DNA of 64,000 bases from Leptolyngbya sp. FACHB-8 (GCF_014695575.1 NZ_JACJOO010000058.1:1-64000), one strand, 5' to 3'; numbered from the stretch's first letter, positions 1 to 8,825 are shown. Notes: a model not told the origin generated them from the sequence alone. Translations and numbers: made by a program.

Positions 1-194
1 TGGCCGAAACCGAACTCAGTGTTCTAGCTCGGCAATGTTTAGATCGCCGCATTGCCGATGAAGAAGCTTTACAACGAGAAATCCTGGCTTGGGAGGAGCG
101 TAGAAATACCCAATTGCGAACCATCGATTGGCAATTTACGACCGATGATGCGCGGATTGAACTCAAACGGCTTTACCCCTCATTTCAACCTTGA
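1..194 (+). mobile_element. IS630-family transposase, C-terminal end (cut by window edge)
   Basis: An open frame enters from the left edge (codons in phase with base 3) and stops with TGA at 192-194, giving about 63 residues. The segment includes WEERRNTQLRTIDWQFTTDD and ends DARIELKRLYPSF, which is the usual C-terminus of IS630-family (DDE, Tc1/mariner-like) transposases in cyanobacteria. The catalytic DDE part lies outside the window, so whether the element is intact cannot be judged. IS630 elements target TA, often within CTAG; a palindrome bounded by CTAG begins 8 bp after the stop and may hold the right end of this element or a related non-autonomous derivative. The family call is from recalled motifs. 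Confidence 0.8.
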
Positions 195-201
195 CACACC
201 A

Positions 202-286
202 CTAGAGCCTGTTTGAAAAGTTGATTTTTCGTGTGCGAAGCGCACGAAAAATCAACTTTTTCAAGGAGCTTTAAAGCACACTCTAG
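202..286. repeat. Family C palindrome with CTAG ends (copy C1)
   Basis: An 85-bp element starts CTAGAGCCTGTTTGAAAAG and, read from the other side, starts CTAGAGTGTGCTTTAAAG, so the ends are imperfect inverted repeats. The interior is a 17-bp-arm hairpin with one mismatch and apex GCGAAGC at 235-241. It lies directly after the IS630 transposase stop and may be its right end or a MITE of the same family. Related copies are at 23817, 38105 and 49584. Confidence 0.6.
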
Positions 287-306
287 AGTGGAAGATGCTG
301 TAGGCA

Positions 307-891
307 ATGCCAAATCTTGAAATGGTGTTCATTCGATTCGTATTCGTGATGCTGGGGCCTACCTTGCTGGCAGGCAGCTTTGGTTTGGGCTTGTGGATTA
401 TGGCAGCCTATATCTTGCGAAAATCACAGCAGGCGCAGCATTGGCCTGAAACGATGGGTCGGGTTCTCAGTGCTGACGTTAAAGAAGTCATCATCAAACG
501 CCAGAAGCATTATCAAACTGTTGTTTGTTATGAATACTTCGTTCAGGGACAACCCTATCAATCGCAACGCTTATCGTTTGGTAATGCGTGCCGGATAAGT
601 GATCGTCCCACCGCCCAACAAGCTATTCGCCCCTTCCGCCCCACCATGCCTGTCAAGGTCTACTACAATCCCCGCAAGCCCCAGGAAGCCGTGTTGAAGC
701 GGGAGAGCGATCGCACCCTCCTCTGGGCTTTAGTAGGATTTGGAGGCGTGTTCCTGGGTATGTCCCTGCTGATTGGCACCGTTGTCCTATCCAGTGCTCT
801 AGAAACCTGTGGTTTGTCGCCTGATTCCACAGCACCCCGCCCCGGTTCACCCCGGTGGTGTTACATAAATTCGGGTTTAGTTCCCAAATAA
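307..891 (+). CDS. DUF3592 membrane protein
   Basis: 194 residues. Two hydrophobic segments (about 8-37 and 137-163) flank a soluble beta-rich domain. That domain contains GRVLSADVKEV near 51-61 and VKVYYNPRKPQEAVL near 116-130, the typical DUF3592 pattern of a double-membrane-anchored domain ending in a V.YNP...A.L strand. The function of the family is unknown. The start at 307 has no clear ribosome binding site; a second ATG at 322 would shorten it by five residues without losing the first helix. It follows an IS630 fragment and is isolated from other plus-strand genes, with a strong hairpin directly after it, so it is probably monocistronic. Confidence 0.75.
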   Translation: MPNLEMVFIRFVFVMLGPTLLAGSFGLGLWIMAAYILRKSQQAQHWPETMGRVLSADVKEVIIKRQKHYQTVVCYEYFVQGQPYQSQRLSFGNACRISDRPTAQQAIRPFRPTMPVKVYYNPRKPQEAVLKRESDRTLLWALVGFGGVFLGMSLLIGTVVLSSALETCGLSPDSTAPRPGSPRWCYINSGLVPK

Positions 892-903
892 AAGGTGTTG
901 GTA

Positions 904-963
904 AATGAAGCTATGCAAGGGGATGTGAAACCATAGTTTCACATCCCCTTGCATAGCTTCATT
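904..963. terminator. Perfect 28-bp-arm hairpin between convergent genes
   Basis: Arms 904-931 and 936-963 pair perfectly around a 4-base loop (CATA). It lies 12 bp after the DUF3592 stop and 35 bp before the stop of the opposing glutamine synthetase gene, so it could end both transcripts. No long U-tract follows on either strand. Confidence 0.55.
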
Positions 964-998
964 CAGTGGGCAGCATTAAGTATTGCCCATCCTGCTTG

Positions 999-2378
999 TT
1001 AGAACCGTTTCAAATATCGCTCCAGTTCCCATTCAGAAACGCGATTGCAATAGGCTTCCCATTCCTGGCTTTTGGTAGTGATGTAAGCGTCATACAGAGC
1101 TGGCCCCATCACTTCATAACTGAGAGGATCGGTGACAAAGGCTTCGATCGCCTCTCCCAACGTGCGGGGGAGCGATCGCACTCCTTTCTGCTGTAACTCC
1201 ATTGGCGCGTAGGCATACATATTCTCAGTATGAGGCTCACCGGGGTCGAGCCCTTCGCGAATGCCCTCCAGCCCAGCAGCAAGAAGCATAGCCGCCGAAA
1301 GGTAGGGGTTACAGGCACTATCGGCAAGGCGACACTCAATGCGACTACCACCCAGGGGAATCCGCACCAGGCTAGTGCGATTGTTGCCATAGCTAGCATG
1401 GATGGGTGCCCAGGTGGAGCGAGAAGGTGTTCCCTTGGCAACCAGACGTTTATAACTGTTGACCGTGGGAGCCATCACTGCGGCGAGGGCAGGGGCATGT
1501 TTGAGAATTCCGGCTACAAACTGGTAGCCCTGTTGAGATAACCCCAGCCCCCGAGGATCGTCGTTGCTGAAAAACAGGTTTTCCCCGCTGGGGCTTGCCA
1601 GGGATACGTTGAAGTGGGCACCACTTCCGGCACGGTCGGCAAAAGGTTTCGGCATGAAGCTGGCTAGATAGCCATGTTTCTGGGCATATTCTCGCGCCAT
1701 CAAACGGAAGAAGGTGAAGCGATCGCTCATCTTCAACCCATCTGTATAGTTGAAGTCGATCTCAAATTGGCCGTTGCCATCCTCATGGTCGAAGGAGTAC
1801 ACGTCCCAGTTGAGGTCGTTGATAGCTTCCACGAGTTCGTTGAGCCATGCGTAATTGTCGAGAAGGGTGGAGAGGTCATAGTAGGGGCGGGGGAGAGTGT
1901 CGCGATCGCTGACCGGCTCCCAGTTGCCTTCCAGGTCTTGCCGCAGCATATAAAATTCAGCTTCAATCCCCAGATTCAAGCGAAAGCCCATGCTACTAGC
2001 TTGGCCCAGCACTCGCTTTAAAACACCCCGGCTGCATCCCTCAAAAGGTTCACCACGAAACAGCAGATCGCTGGCAAACCAGGCAATCTCCTTGTTCCAC
2101 GGCAACACAGTAGAACTGTTGGGGTCGGGTACGGCTGCCAGTTCTTCGTCATGTACCTCCTGGGGCAAACCGTCTACGGCTGCACCCACGAACAACTCCG
2201 AACCCCGCATCATCTGCTCGAAGTGGTTAATCGGCACCACTTTGCCCTTGAGCAACCCATGGATATCCACAAAGCTGGCGAGGACGTACTTGACGCCCCG
2301 CTGCTTGAGGGCATTTTTGAGGGACACCAGTTCCGGGGAGGAAAAGTCGTCCATGGGAGGGAAAAAGTTGGAATACAT
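999..2378 (-). CDS. glnT: Type III glutamine synthetase homologue (GlnT class)
   Basis: 459 residues, the length of the type III glutamate-ammonia ligase group and shorter than GlnN. GS active-site signatures are present: GIEAEF (Glu139, Glu141), HEDGNGQFEID at 198-208, GSGAHFNVSL at 251-260 with the His that grips the substrate, NNRTSLVRIP at 332-341 and RIECRLADSACNPYL at 346-360. The adenylylation-loop tyrosine motif of GlnA is not evident. It should ligate an amine to the gamma-carboxyl of glutamate using ATP; ammonia versus an organic amine cannot be told from sequence. It is downstream of ilvD on the same strand, separated by hairpins, so probably not co-transcribed. A second, more divergent GS homologue is at 13494-14885. 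An internal ATG at 2354 is an alternative start. Confidence 0.85.
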   Translation of the reverse strand: MYSNFFPPMDDFSSPELVSLKNALKQRGVKYVLASFVDIHGLLKGKVVPINHFEQMMRGSELFVGAAVDGLPQEVHDEELAAVPDPNSSTVLPWNKEIAWFASDLLFRGEPFEGCSRGVLKRVLGQASSMGFRLNLGIEAEFYMLRQDLEGNWEPVSDRDTLPRPYYDLSTLLDNYAWLNELVEAINDLNWDVYSFDHEDGNGQFEIDFNYTDGLKMSDRFTFFRLMAREYAQKHGYLASFMPKPFADRAGSGAHFNVSLASPSGENLFFSNDDPRGLGLSQQGYQFVAGILKHAPALAAVMAPTVNSYKRLVAKGTPSRSTWAPIHASYGNNRTSLVRIPLGGSRIECRLADSACNPYLSAAMLLAAGLEGIREGLDPGEPHTENMYAYAPMELQQKGVRSLPRTLGEAIEAFVTDPLSYEVMGPALYDAYITTKSQEWEAYCNRVSEWELERYLKRF

Positions 2379-2448
2379 GGGGAAGGGGATGCCCGTTGAC
2401 CGTCAACCTTACTACTTTACTGAAGGGAAGGCCCCTTCGATTGCTAAA

Positions 2449-2509
2449 AAAACTGGACTTTTTCGAGGAGGGACAGCTTAGCTATCTTTCCTCAAAAAAG
2501 TCCAGTTTT
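2449..2509. repeat. Imperfect inverted repeat upstream of the glutamine synthetase gene
   Basis: Arms begin AAAACTGGACTTTTT at 2449 and mirror AAAAAAGTCCAGTTTT ending at 2509, with a 20-25 base loop. It lies about 70 bp upstream of the GS start and 70 bp after the ilvD stop (minus-strand direction), so it may be a terminator or 5' leader structure. Confidence 0.5.
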
Positions 2510-2517
2510 AATCTAGT

Positions 2518-2557
2518 GAAAGACATCCAGTGCTTCTAAAAATACCGGGTGTCTTTC
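2518..2557 (-). terminator. Hairpin after ilvD
   Basis: Arms GAAAGACATCC and GGGTGTCTTTC (10 of 11 pairs) enclose an 18-base loop about 22 bp beyond the ilvD stop. It is a candidate terminator for ilvD; the long loop and lack of a clear U-run make it weak. Confidence 0.4.
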
Positions 2558-2579
2558 ATACAGGAGGACTTGCGCGAGC

Positions 2580-4424
2580 TTATTCGAGCATCGCCAGGTT
2601 ACGTACAGCTCCCTGGTCGGCGCTGGTCGCTAATAGGGCATAGGCTTTAAGCGCTGCTGTCACCTTACGCTTGCGCGGTTGGGCCGGTTTCCAGGCATCT
2701 TTGCCCTTCGCTTCCATAGCTGCTCGGCGGTTGGCTAGCTCCTCATCGGAGATGTCAACATTGATGCTGCGGTTGGGGATGTCGATGAGGATGCGATCGC
2801 CATCTTCAATCAATGCAATGTTGCCACCTGCTGCCGCTTCGGGAGAAACGTGACCAATCGAGAGGCCCGAAGTACCACCGGAGAAGCGACCATCGGTTAG
2901 CAACGCACAAACCTTACCCAACTCCTTGGATTTTAGGTAGCTAGTAGGATAAAGCATTTCCTGCATGCCAGGGCCACCGCGCGGACCTTCGTAGCGAATA
3001 ATCACGACATCTCCAGGAGCCACTTCGTCGCGGAGAATGCCATTGACGGCAGCATCCTGGCTTTCGTAGATGCGCGCTTTGCCCTCAAACACGAGAATGC
3101 TTTCATCGACACCAGCGGTCTTCACAATGCAACCGCGCTCGGCCAAATTGCCGTAGAGTACGGCCAATCCACCCTGTAGGCTGTAGGCGTGTTCTACATT
3201 GCGGATACAGCCGTTTTCGCGATCCAGGTCGAGGGAGGGCCAGCGGGTCGATTGGCTGAAGGCTTGCTGGGTCGGGATACCTGCGGGGCCAGCTTTGAAG
3301 AAGGTGTGAACGGCTTCATCCTGGGTACGGACGATGTCCCACTGATCGAGCGCCTCTTTCATCGTCTTGCTGTGAACCGTCGGCACGTCGGTGTGAAGCA
3401 GTCCAGCCCGATCCAGTTCGCCCAGAATGCTGGGGATACCGCCTGCCCGGTGAACATCTTCAATGTGATAGAGGGGCGTATTGGGGGCTACCTTGCAGAG
3501 TTGGGGCACCTGACGGGAGAGGCGATCGATGTCGGTCATGGTGAAATCGACCTCGGCTTCCTGGGCTGCAGCCAGCAGGTGCAGAATGGTGTTGGTGGAG
3601 CCGCCCATGGCGATATCCAGCATCATGGCGTTCTCGAAAGCTTTGAAGCTGGCGATCGAGCGGGGCAGTACCGATTCATCGTCCTGCTCGTAGTAGCGGC
3701 GAGTAATGCTAACCACGGTACGGGCCGCATTAAGGAAGAGATCCTTCCGGTCGAAATGGGTAGCCAGCACGGTGCCATTGCCAGGCAGGGAAAGGCCGAT
3801 CGCCTCTGTAAGGCAGTTCATAGAGTTGGCCGTAAACATACCCGAGCAGGAGCCGCAGGTGGGGCAAGCGGAACGTTCGTACTCTTCCACAATCTCGTCG
3901 CTGACCTTATCGTTGGCGGCGACCACCATGGCGTCCACCAGATCCAGCTTGTGCTCGGAGAGCTTCGTCTTGCCCGCTTCCATGGGGCCACCGGAGACGA
4001 AGACAGCGGGAATGTTGAGACGTAGAGCCGCCATCAACATCCCAGGCGTGATTTTGTCGCAGTTGGAGATGCAGACCAGGGCATCGGCACAGTGGGCGTT
4101 GGCCATGTACTCGACGGCATCGGCAATAATCTCACGGGAGGGCAGACTGTAGAGCATGCCGTCATGGCCCATGGCAATGCCATCATCCACGGCGATGGTG
4201 TTGAATTCTTTGGCAACACCACCGGCGGCCTCGATCTCGCGGCACACCAACTGGCCCAGATCCTTCAGGTGGACGTGGCCGGGAACAAATTGGGTGAAGG
4301 AGTTGGCAACGGCAATAATAGGCTTCTCGAAATCTTCGGTCTGCATACCGGTGGCACGCCACAGCGCGCGGGCACCGGCCATGTTGCGTCCGTGGGTGGA
4401 GGTTTTAGAGCGATAGGTCGGCAT
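2580..4424 (-). CDS. ilvD: Dihydroxy-acid dehydratase, long (enterobacterial-like) form
   Basis: 614 residues. It catalyses dehydration of dihydroxy-isovalerate and dihydroxy-methylvalerate in valine, leucine and isoleucine synthesis. Fe-S ligands are visible in CISNCDK (Cys122) and [10 protein letters not shown] (Cys187, Cys190, Cys193); the TNTILH substrate loop and the C-terminal [19 protein letters not shown] motif are intact. The N-terminus ([20 protein letters not shown]) and overall length match the about 616-residue E. coli-type enzyme. From memory, the usual cyanobacterial IlvD is about 560 residues and starts differently. This could therefore be a second or horizontally acquired copy. 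It stands alone on the minus strand with hairpins on its 3' side and a 900-bp gene-free region on its 5' side. Confidence 0.95.
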   Translation of the reverse strand: MPTYRSKTSTHGRNMAGARALWRATGMQTEDFEKPIIAVANSFTQFVPGHVHLKDLGQLVCREIEAAGGVAKEFNTIAVDDGIAMGHDGMLYSLPSREIIADAVEYMANAHCADALVCISNCDKITPGMLMAALRLNIPAVFVSGGPMEAGKTKLSEHKLDLVDAMVVAANDKVSDEIVEEYERSACPTCGSCSGMFTANSMNCLTEAIGLSLPGNGTVLATHFDRKDLFLNAARTVVSITRRYYEQDDESVLPRSIASFKAFENAMMLDIAMGGSTNTILHLLAAAQEAEVDFTMTDIDRLSRQVPQLCKVAPNTPLYHIEDVHRAGGIPSILGELDRAGLLHTDVPTVHSKTMKEALDQWDIVRTQDEAVHTFFKAGPAGIPTQQAFSQSTRWPSLDLDRENGCIRNVEHAYSLQGGLAVLYGNLAERGCIVKTAGVDESILVFEGKARIYESQDAAVNGILRDEVAPGDVVIIRYEGPRGGPGMQEMLYPTSYLKSKELGKVCALLTDGRFSGGTSGLSIGHVSPEAAAGGNIALIEDGDRILIDIPNRSINVDISDEELANRRAAMEAKGKDAWKPAQPRKRKVTAALKAYALLATSADQGAVRNLAMLE

Positions 4425-4502
4425 GACGCATTCTACTTGTCTAGGAGATCTTATTAGTCTATTACTCGGTGGCTTACGTTTGCTAATCGTTAAATTTCAG
4501 GC

Positions 4503-4634
4503 CAGCAATTCTCAGTATGGGCCTCAAAGCCAGGAGTTCACGCCCTATGGGCGTGAACTCCTGGCTTTGAGGCCCGAAAACTGCGCGCCTTTGGCGCGCA
4601 GTTTTCGGGCCTGATTTCAAAATGAGAATTGCTG
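4503..4634 (+). mobile_element. Family A twin-hairpin element, copy A1 (132 bp)
   Basis: Ends CAGCAATTCTCA and TGAGAATTGCTG are perfect 12-bp inverted repeats. Inside are two hairpins: H1 with 27-bp perfect arms (4519-4575, loop TAT) and H2 with about 20-bp arms (4570-4612, loop TTT). Flanking 9-mers ATTTCAGGC (4494-4502) and ATTTCTGGC (4635-4643) match at 8 of 9 positions and read as an aged target duplication. No coding capacity. Confidence 0.9.
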
Positions 4635-4642
4635 ATTTCTGG

Positions 4643-4745
4643 CTGCAATTCTCATCTTATGCAGGCTTCTTTTGTGAAGCGGGCAAGATACCTACTTCAC
4701 AAAAGAAGCTTTTGCTTAGGACATCAAGCAAAATGAGAGTTGCTA
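4643..4745. repeat. Family A-like element with different cargo (A8)
   Basis: Directly after A1. It starts CTGCAATTCTCAT and ends ATGAGAGTTGCTA, each close to the family A terminal repeat, but the interior is unrelated: a single hairpin with perfect 15-bp arms GCTTCTTTTGTGAAG at 4665-4679 and 4695-4709. Flanking 9-mers do not match convincingly, so this is a diverged or rearranged relative. Confidence 0.5.
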
Positions 4746-4793
4746 AATTTTTATAGTGCAGTAATAAAAATCTCAGTGCCTGACAAAACCTCT

Positions 4794-4849
4794 AAACCCA
4801 AAATTTTCGTTGTAAGGGCGAAATCTCTACAACGAAAAAATCTGGGTTT
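4794..4849. repeat. Imperfect palindrome
   Basis: Arms AAACCCAAAATTTTCGTTGTA and its near complement enclose a 13-base loop. Weaker pairing continues outward from about 4755 to 4880, suggesting a larger decayed palindromic element. Confidence 0.5.
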
Positions 4850-5329
4850 TAGACGTAGTTTTATTTTTTGGCTGTACTGAGAATAAAAATACTTCAGCCA
4901 GCTCCTGGATGGCATTGCTCAAGCGGGCTCATCCCTCATTCAGTGAGCCTCAGTCCTTTGAAAGGGTAGCGATCGCCCCTCCCAATACCTGTTCCATTTG
5001 GCTGAATTTTGGTGCACCTCAGTATGAACTTCAGGCTGGATTTTAGAGAACCTAATTCCTCATCCTTGGAAAGATAAGACAGATAACCGGAGCCTACCTT
5101 TTAGGAGACGTCAAGCCAAACTTGGTTTCGTAAGGTAACGAGTACAAGGCTTATGTTGGCGGTTGCAACTTATGAGTTGGCGATCGTACAGCAACCATTA
5201 AGCTTTATTCAAAGATTTTGATGACGTTTGGCCCGCTGCATCCAGGTGCCGACGCAACCTGGCTTCATTGCTAGGCAGGCTACGAACGGGTTCATTGCAT
5301 ACCTTTTCATATCGCCGAGGAGTATTCCC
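4850..5329. other. Gene-free stretch upstream of the DUF4383 gene
   Basis: No coding frame that looks real. It contains one HIP1-like GCGATCGC near 4968 and the 5' region of the next gene, with the ribosome binding site GAGGAG a few bases before 5330. I saw no riboswitch or tRNA fold. Confidence 0.5.
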
Positions 5330-5785
5330 ATGGCTGCACGTTATTTCGCTCTTATGAGTGGTCTTGCCTATTTATTAGTAGGCGTTCTTGGATTTATCCC
5401 TGGATTGGTGGGAATGCCCTATGCGGCCCCCGAATTAGCCGTTGGAGCAGGCTTTGGCTATTTGTTCGGGCTGTTCCCCATTAACGTATTGCACAACCTG
5501 GTGCATCTAGGTGTTGGGGTTTGGGGCTTGGCCTCCTATCCCCGCTATGAAAGCGCACAAACCTTCAGCAAGGGCTTGGCCGTTTTCTATGGCTTGCTGG
5601 CTATTATGGGCTTGATTCCGGTATTAAATACCACCTTTGGTTTGATTCCTATCTACAGCCATGACATTTGGCTCCATGCGGTAACAGCTCTGTTAGCTGG
5701 AATCGTCGGCTTTGCAGTGCCCAACAACCCCGCTGCTAAGGTCGAAGACCGCATCGCCGCAGGGACGGGGACGCACGGTCAATAA
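5330..5785 (+). CDS. DUF4383-family four-helix membrane protein
   Basis: 151 residues from the ATG at 5330, chosen because GAGGAG precedes it by 6-7 bases and because similarity to the family begins at MAARYFALMSG. It has about four hydrophobic helices (ALMSGLAYLLVGVLGFIPG; FGYLFGLFPINVLHNLVHLGVG; GLAVFYGLLAIMGLIP; WLHAVTALLAGIVGF). The motif FPINVLHNLVHLGVGVWGL is characteristic of DUF4383. Function is unknown. The next gene, a VKOR-like membrane protein, is 127 bp downstream on the same strand, then a small acidic protein; the three may respond to a common signal, but that is inference from position only. Confidence 0.8.
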   Translation: MAARYFALMSGLAYLLVGVLGFIPGLVGMPYAAPELAVGAGFGYLFGLFPINVLHNLVHLGVGVWGLASYPRYESAQTFSKGLAVFYGLLAIMGLIPVLNTTFGLIPIYSHDIWLHAVTALLAGIVGFAVPNNPAAKVEDRIAAGTGTHGQ

Positions 5786-5912
5786 CAGCGATTGCGCTCG
5801 CTGTGCCCCCCTAACATCCGGTGGCGATCGCCCCTCCTCGCCACCGGATTGCTGCAACTAGGCGCTAAACCCGCCGATTCCAACATGTTGTACACCTACA
5901 CGGAGCCCTTCA

Positions 5913-6440
5913 ATGGATCCCAAACAACTAAGCCATGAGCTACGGGAAGAAACTGGCCCGCTGATGCGGAGCCGTCGCCAAATCATCAGCCTGTCTATGT
6001 TGGGCGGTGCGATGGGGCAACTGGTTTCTCTCTATCAAACGGGTGTTATCAAGCATCTGCCCGATCCTCCAGGCGAGTTGTTTGATGCCGATCGCGTAGA
6101 TGCGTCGAACTATGCCTATAGCCGCCTCGACACGCCGGATGGTCTGATGATGGTAACCAACTATGCCATCACCGCCTGGTTAGCCGGAGCCGGGGGCAAA
6201 GATCGGGCTCGTCGTAACCCACTGTTGCCGATCGCTATGGGAGTCAAACTCCTATTCGACTCCGTTGTAGCCGCAGAACTTGCCCGGGAAGAGTGGGCTG
6301 AAAATAAAGCTTTCTGCGAATACTGTCAGGTCGCATCTCTCGCTTCATTTGCCTCGCTCATCATCGCCTGGCCTGAAGTGAAACTGGCAATTCAGACGTT
6401 GATGAATAAGGCTCCTGAATCGCCTGCTGAAGAAAGTTAA
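5913..6440 (+). CDS. Vitamin K epoxide reductase-like membrane protein
   Basis: 175 residues. It carries SRRQIISLSMLGGAMGQLVSLYQTGVIKHLPDPP at about 20-53 and a CxxC pair in FCEYCQ (Cys135, Cys138) followed by a hydrophobic helix. This pattern is shared by short bacterial proteins annotated as vitamin K epoxide reductase family (VKOR), which carry a redox-active CxxC at the membrane. The full five-helix VKOR with a fused thioredoxin domain, common in cyanobacteria, is not present, so a role in disulfide formation is only suggested. It sits between the DUF4383 protein and a small acidic protein on the plus strand. Confidence 0.65.
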   Translation: MDPKQLSHELREETGPLMRSRRQIISLSMLGGAMGQLVSLYQTGVIKHLPDPPGELFDADRVDASNYAYSRLDTPDGLMMVTNYAITAWLAGAGGKDRARRNPLLPIAMGVKLLFDSVVAAELAREEWAENKAFCEYCQVASLASFASLIIAWPEVKLAIQTLMNKAPESPAEES

Positions 6441-6624
6441 TTCCTGCTGGTAGTTCCTTATCTGGCATACGAAGGATCAGCGCTAACCCACGTTAACTTC
6501 CGATTTGCTGATTGGTATGCCTGGCATACCAATCAGCAATACCAACCAACACCCATGTCCGAATCGTGTTTGTGCGTCTAGCACATCAACAATCCATACC
6601 AACCAGTATCAAGGAGATTCAGTG

Positions 6625-6915
6625 ATGTCCGATATCGATGATCCCAAATCAGATGCCGAAGCGCTTTTAGAAGAAACTGCTGATAATCCCGGAGCTCGCT
6701 TAGCCGCGCTCCGGATGAATCCCAAAATGGGTCTGGAAGAAGCACGCAATGCTGCCGAAGGTGAAGGGCCTAATGCTATGGGTGGAGGTGCTCCCAACCC
6801 CGACGAGGATCGGGTTGCCAGCACCTACAGCCCGGAAGGTTCCCCACTGCCTAATCCTCAAATTCCGTTCGCAGATGGAGCTTCTAGCGACGACCCATCT
6901 GACACGAATCAATAA
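6625..6915 (+). CDS. Small acidic protein of unknown function
   Basis: 96 residues from the ATG at 6625, which follows AAGGAGATTCAGTG (good ribosome binding site and spacing). The sequence is rich in Asp, Glu, Pro, Gly and Ala with no hydrophobic segment and no cysteine: MSDIDDPKSDAEALLEE, then a Gly-Pro-Asn-rich middle (EGEGPNAMGGGAPNPDED) and a low-complexity tail. It is probably disordered. I do not recognise the family. The clear ribosome binding site and same-strand neighbours support it being real. Confidence 0.6.
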   Translation: MSDIDDPKSDAEALLEETADNPGARLAALRMNPKMGLEEARNAAEGEGPNAMGGGAPNPDEDRVASTYSPEGSPLPNPQIPFADGASSDDPSDTNQ

Positions 6916-7059
6916 AGTTAATGGACTATTCAGGTAAGTTCTAAGGTTGTCTCAGCTAAGCGATCGCATCTGGAAGGAATGCGATCGCTTTTCTTCTTAA
7001 CCAGCGTTCAATCCACTCCGTCCGGCCCTGTACTTGGGAGGTTCCTGCATAAGAATTTA

Positions 7060-7112
7060 CCCAGGATGTTGGTGCTTGGCCCGCGAAGCGGGCCAAGCAC
7101 CAACATCCTGGG
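7060..7112. repeat. Perfect 25-bp-arm palindrome with GCGAAGC tip
   Basis: Arms 7060-7084 and 7088-7112 pair perfectly around the loop GAA; the apex 7083-7089 reads GCGAAGC. It lies 85 bp upstream of the hydrolase gene at 7197. Outside the arms, weaker inverted similarity (TTGGGAGGTTCC against GGAAATCTCC) suggests a larger element. Confidence 0.7.
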
Positions 7113-7196
7113 GGTAATTTCATTGTTGGAAATCTCCTTAGTAAATAGCCGTTTAAACTAGAAATAGGCACACCTCAAAGTTAATGTAGCGATCGC

Positions 7197-7922
7197 ATGA
7201 CAGCCACACAACCAGAGCAGGCTCAGCAGGCTCTTAAAAGGATTTATCTCATCAGTGGTCTGGGAGCTGATGAGCGTTTGTTTGAGCGGTTGAAATGGGA
7301 AGGCTATGAGCCCGTTCACATTCACTGGGAAAAGCCTCAACGGCAGGAGTCCATTGAAGACTACGCTAAGCGCCTGGCTGGGCAAATCACCACTCCCTGT
7401 CCTACTATTGTGGGCCTCTCCTTTGGTGGCATTATTGCCATTGAGATTGCCAAGCAAATTGACGTGGAATCGGTGATTGTCATTTCCAGCGCTAAAACGA
7501 GTTTAGAAATCCCTACGTATTTCAAGCTATTTCGCTGGTTTCCCATCTATCGCTGGTTTCCGTTCAAGCAAGTCCTGTGGGCTCTTTACTGGGTACTTTA
7601 CTGGTTCTTTGGGGTGAGCAAACCTGAAGACCGCCAGTTGTTGAAGGCGGTTTTGATGGATACCGATATCGATTTTCTGCGGTGGGCCATGGAGCGGGTT
7701 GTGATGTGGAACAACAGTGTTGTTCCCGAACGCCTCTACCATGTGCATGGTATGGGCGATCGCATCTTCCCTCTTCGCTGGGCCAAACCTGATCTGCGAA
7801 TTAATCAGGGCGGCCATCTGATGGTCTGGAACCAGGCAGAAGAACTTTCAACTTCGCTAGCTAAAATTCTCGCCCAGCACCAGCAACCCGAAAAACCTAC
7901 ACCTCTGCTGGTAACGGAATAA
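7197..7922 (+). CDS. Alpha/beta hydrolase
   Basis: 241 residues. The N-terminal strand IYLISGLGADERLF resembles the oxyanion region. The nucleophile elbow is GLSFGG (Ser75), the acid is likely Asp188 in HGMGDRIFP, and the base His207 in NQGGHLMV, so the triad is complete. A short aromatic-rich cap (FKLFRWFPIYRWFPFKQVLWALYW split over 110-132) could contact lipid or a hydrophobic substrate. Substrate is unknown. The 3' end overlaps the convergent pirin gene by 26 bp (7897-7922), so the two cannot both be extended. It is preceded by a long perfect palindrome. Confidence 0.8.
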   Translation: MTATQPEQAQQALKRIYLISGLGADERLFERLKWEGYEPVHIHWEKPQRQESIEDYAKRLAGQITTPCPTIVGLSFGGIIAIEIAKQIDVESVIVISSAKTSLEIPTYFKLFRWFPIYRWFPFKQVLWALYWVLYWFFGVSKPEDRQLLKAVLMDTDIDFLRWAMERVVMWNNSVVPERLYHVHGMGDRIFPLRWAKPDLRINQGGHLMVWNQAEELSTSLAKILAQHQQPEKPTPLLVTE

Positions 7923-8766
7923 ATTCTGATTCGGCAGGCACGGGAGGAAAGCGCCCGGCCTTCCAATCCTGTTTGGCCTGCTCAACACGTTCGGGACGGC
8001 TTGAGACGAAGTTCCACCATTTGATGCGATCGCCTACAGGTCCGCCCACTACCACACAGCGGGCAGGGTCAGAAGAGGCGATCGTCACTTCGCTACCGGG
8101 TTGCAGAATTGCCATTTGATACTGGGCCAGGGGTTCTCCATCAATACTCAACCCTGAGGTCACTGTATAAACAGCGCGTTCGCTATAATCCGCTGGCACG
8201 GTAAACTGTCCCTTCTTAGAAAACACCGCATCCAAATAGAGAATAGGTGAAAAGGCTTTGACGGGAGAAACATGCCCGAAGAATTGGCCTGCAACGACCG
8301 TGATGGTCACGCCATCCAATTGGCAGGTCGGAATTTCGCTAGCCGGGTAATGCTGGAATGAGGGCTCTACCTCTTCGTTGGCCTCGGGTAGGGCAATCCA
8401 GGTCTGAATACCGTGGAGGTGGGAGGATTGTTGGCGATCGCGCTCCGGTGTTCGCTCCGAGTGGGTAATCCCTCGGCCCGCTGTCATCCAGTTCACGGCT
8501 CCCGGCTGGATTTCCTGTACCGATCCCACACTGTCGCGATGCAATATCGCCCCTTCAAACAGATAAGTTACCGTCGCTAAATTAATGTGGGGATGTGGTC
8601 GCACATCCATGCCCTGCCCCGGCGGAAAAACCGCAGGCCCCATGTGATCAAAAAAAATGAATGGCCCCACCATCGATCGGGTTCCATGGGGTAACGAGCG
8701 TCGTACCTGAAACCCACCCAAATCCTGCACATGCGGTTCGAGAATCTGCGCAATGGAGGTTACCAT
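7897..8766 (-). CDS. Pirin family protein
   Basis: 289 residues, bicupin. The N-terminal cupin has the metal-binding set H58, H60 (RPHPHINLATVTYLFEG), H102 and E104 (GRGITHSER), as in human pirin and the quercetinase-active bacterial pirins. The sequences GTRSMVGPFIFFDHMGP and GAVNWMTAGRGITHSE are diagnostic. The substrate in vivo is unknown; bacterial pirins have been linked to dioxygenase activity and to metabolic regulation. It is the last gene of the minus-strand run that includes the SDR and gamma-glutamyl hydrolase, separated from the SDR by a 65-bp palindrome, so co-transcription is uncertain. Confidence 0.9.
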   Translation of the reverse strand: MVTSIAQILEPHVQDLGGFQVRRSLPHGTRSMVGPFIFFDHMGPAVFPPGQGMDVRPHPHINLATVTYLFEGAILHRDSVGSVQEIQPGAVNWMTAGRGITHSERTPERDRQQSSHLHGIQTWIALPEANEEVEPSFQHYPASEIPTCQLDGVTITVVAGQFFGHVSPVKAFSPILYLDAVFSKKGQFTVPADYSERAVYTVTSGLSIDGEPLAQYQMAILQPGSEVTIASSDPARCVVVGGPVGDRIKWWNFVSSRPERVEQAKQDWKAGRFPPVPAESEFIPLPAEV

Positions 8767-8825
8767 AGGAGTTTGCCCAACAACACTGAGCTGATTATTT
8801 CACATAAGACAGGTGGCCGTACTTT

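Noticed and set aside
3189-4025. 278-residue frame antisense to ilvD
   Set aside because: Entirely within ilvD, no motif and no ribosome binding site; a shadow of the dehydratase gene.
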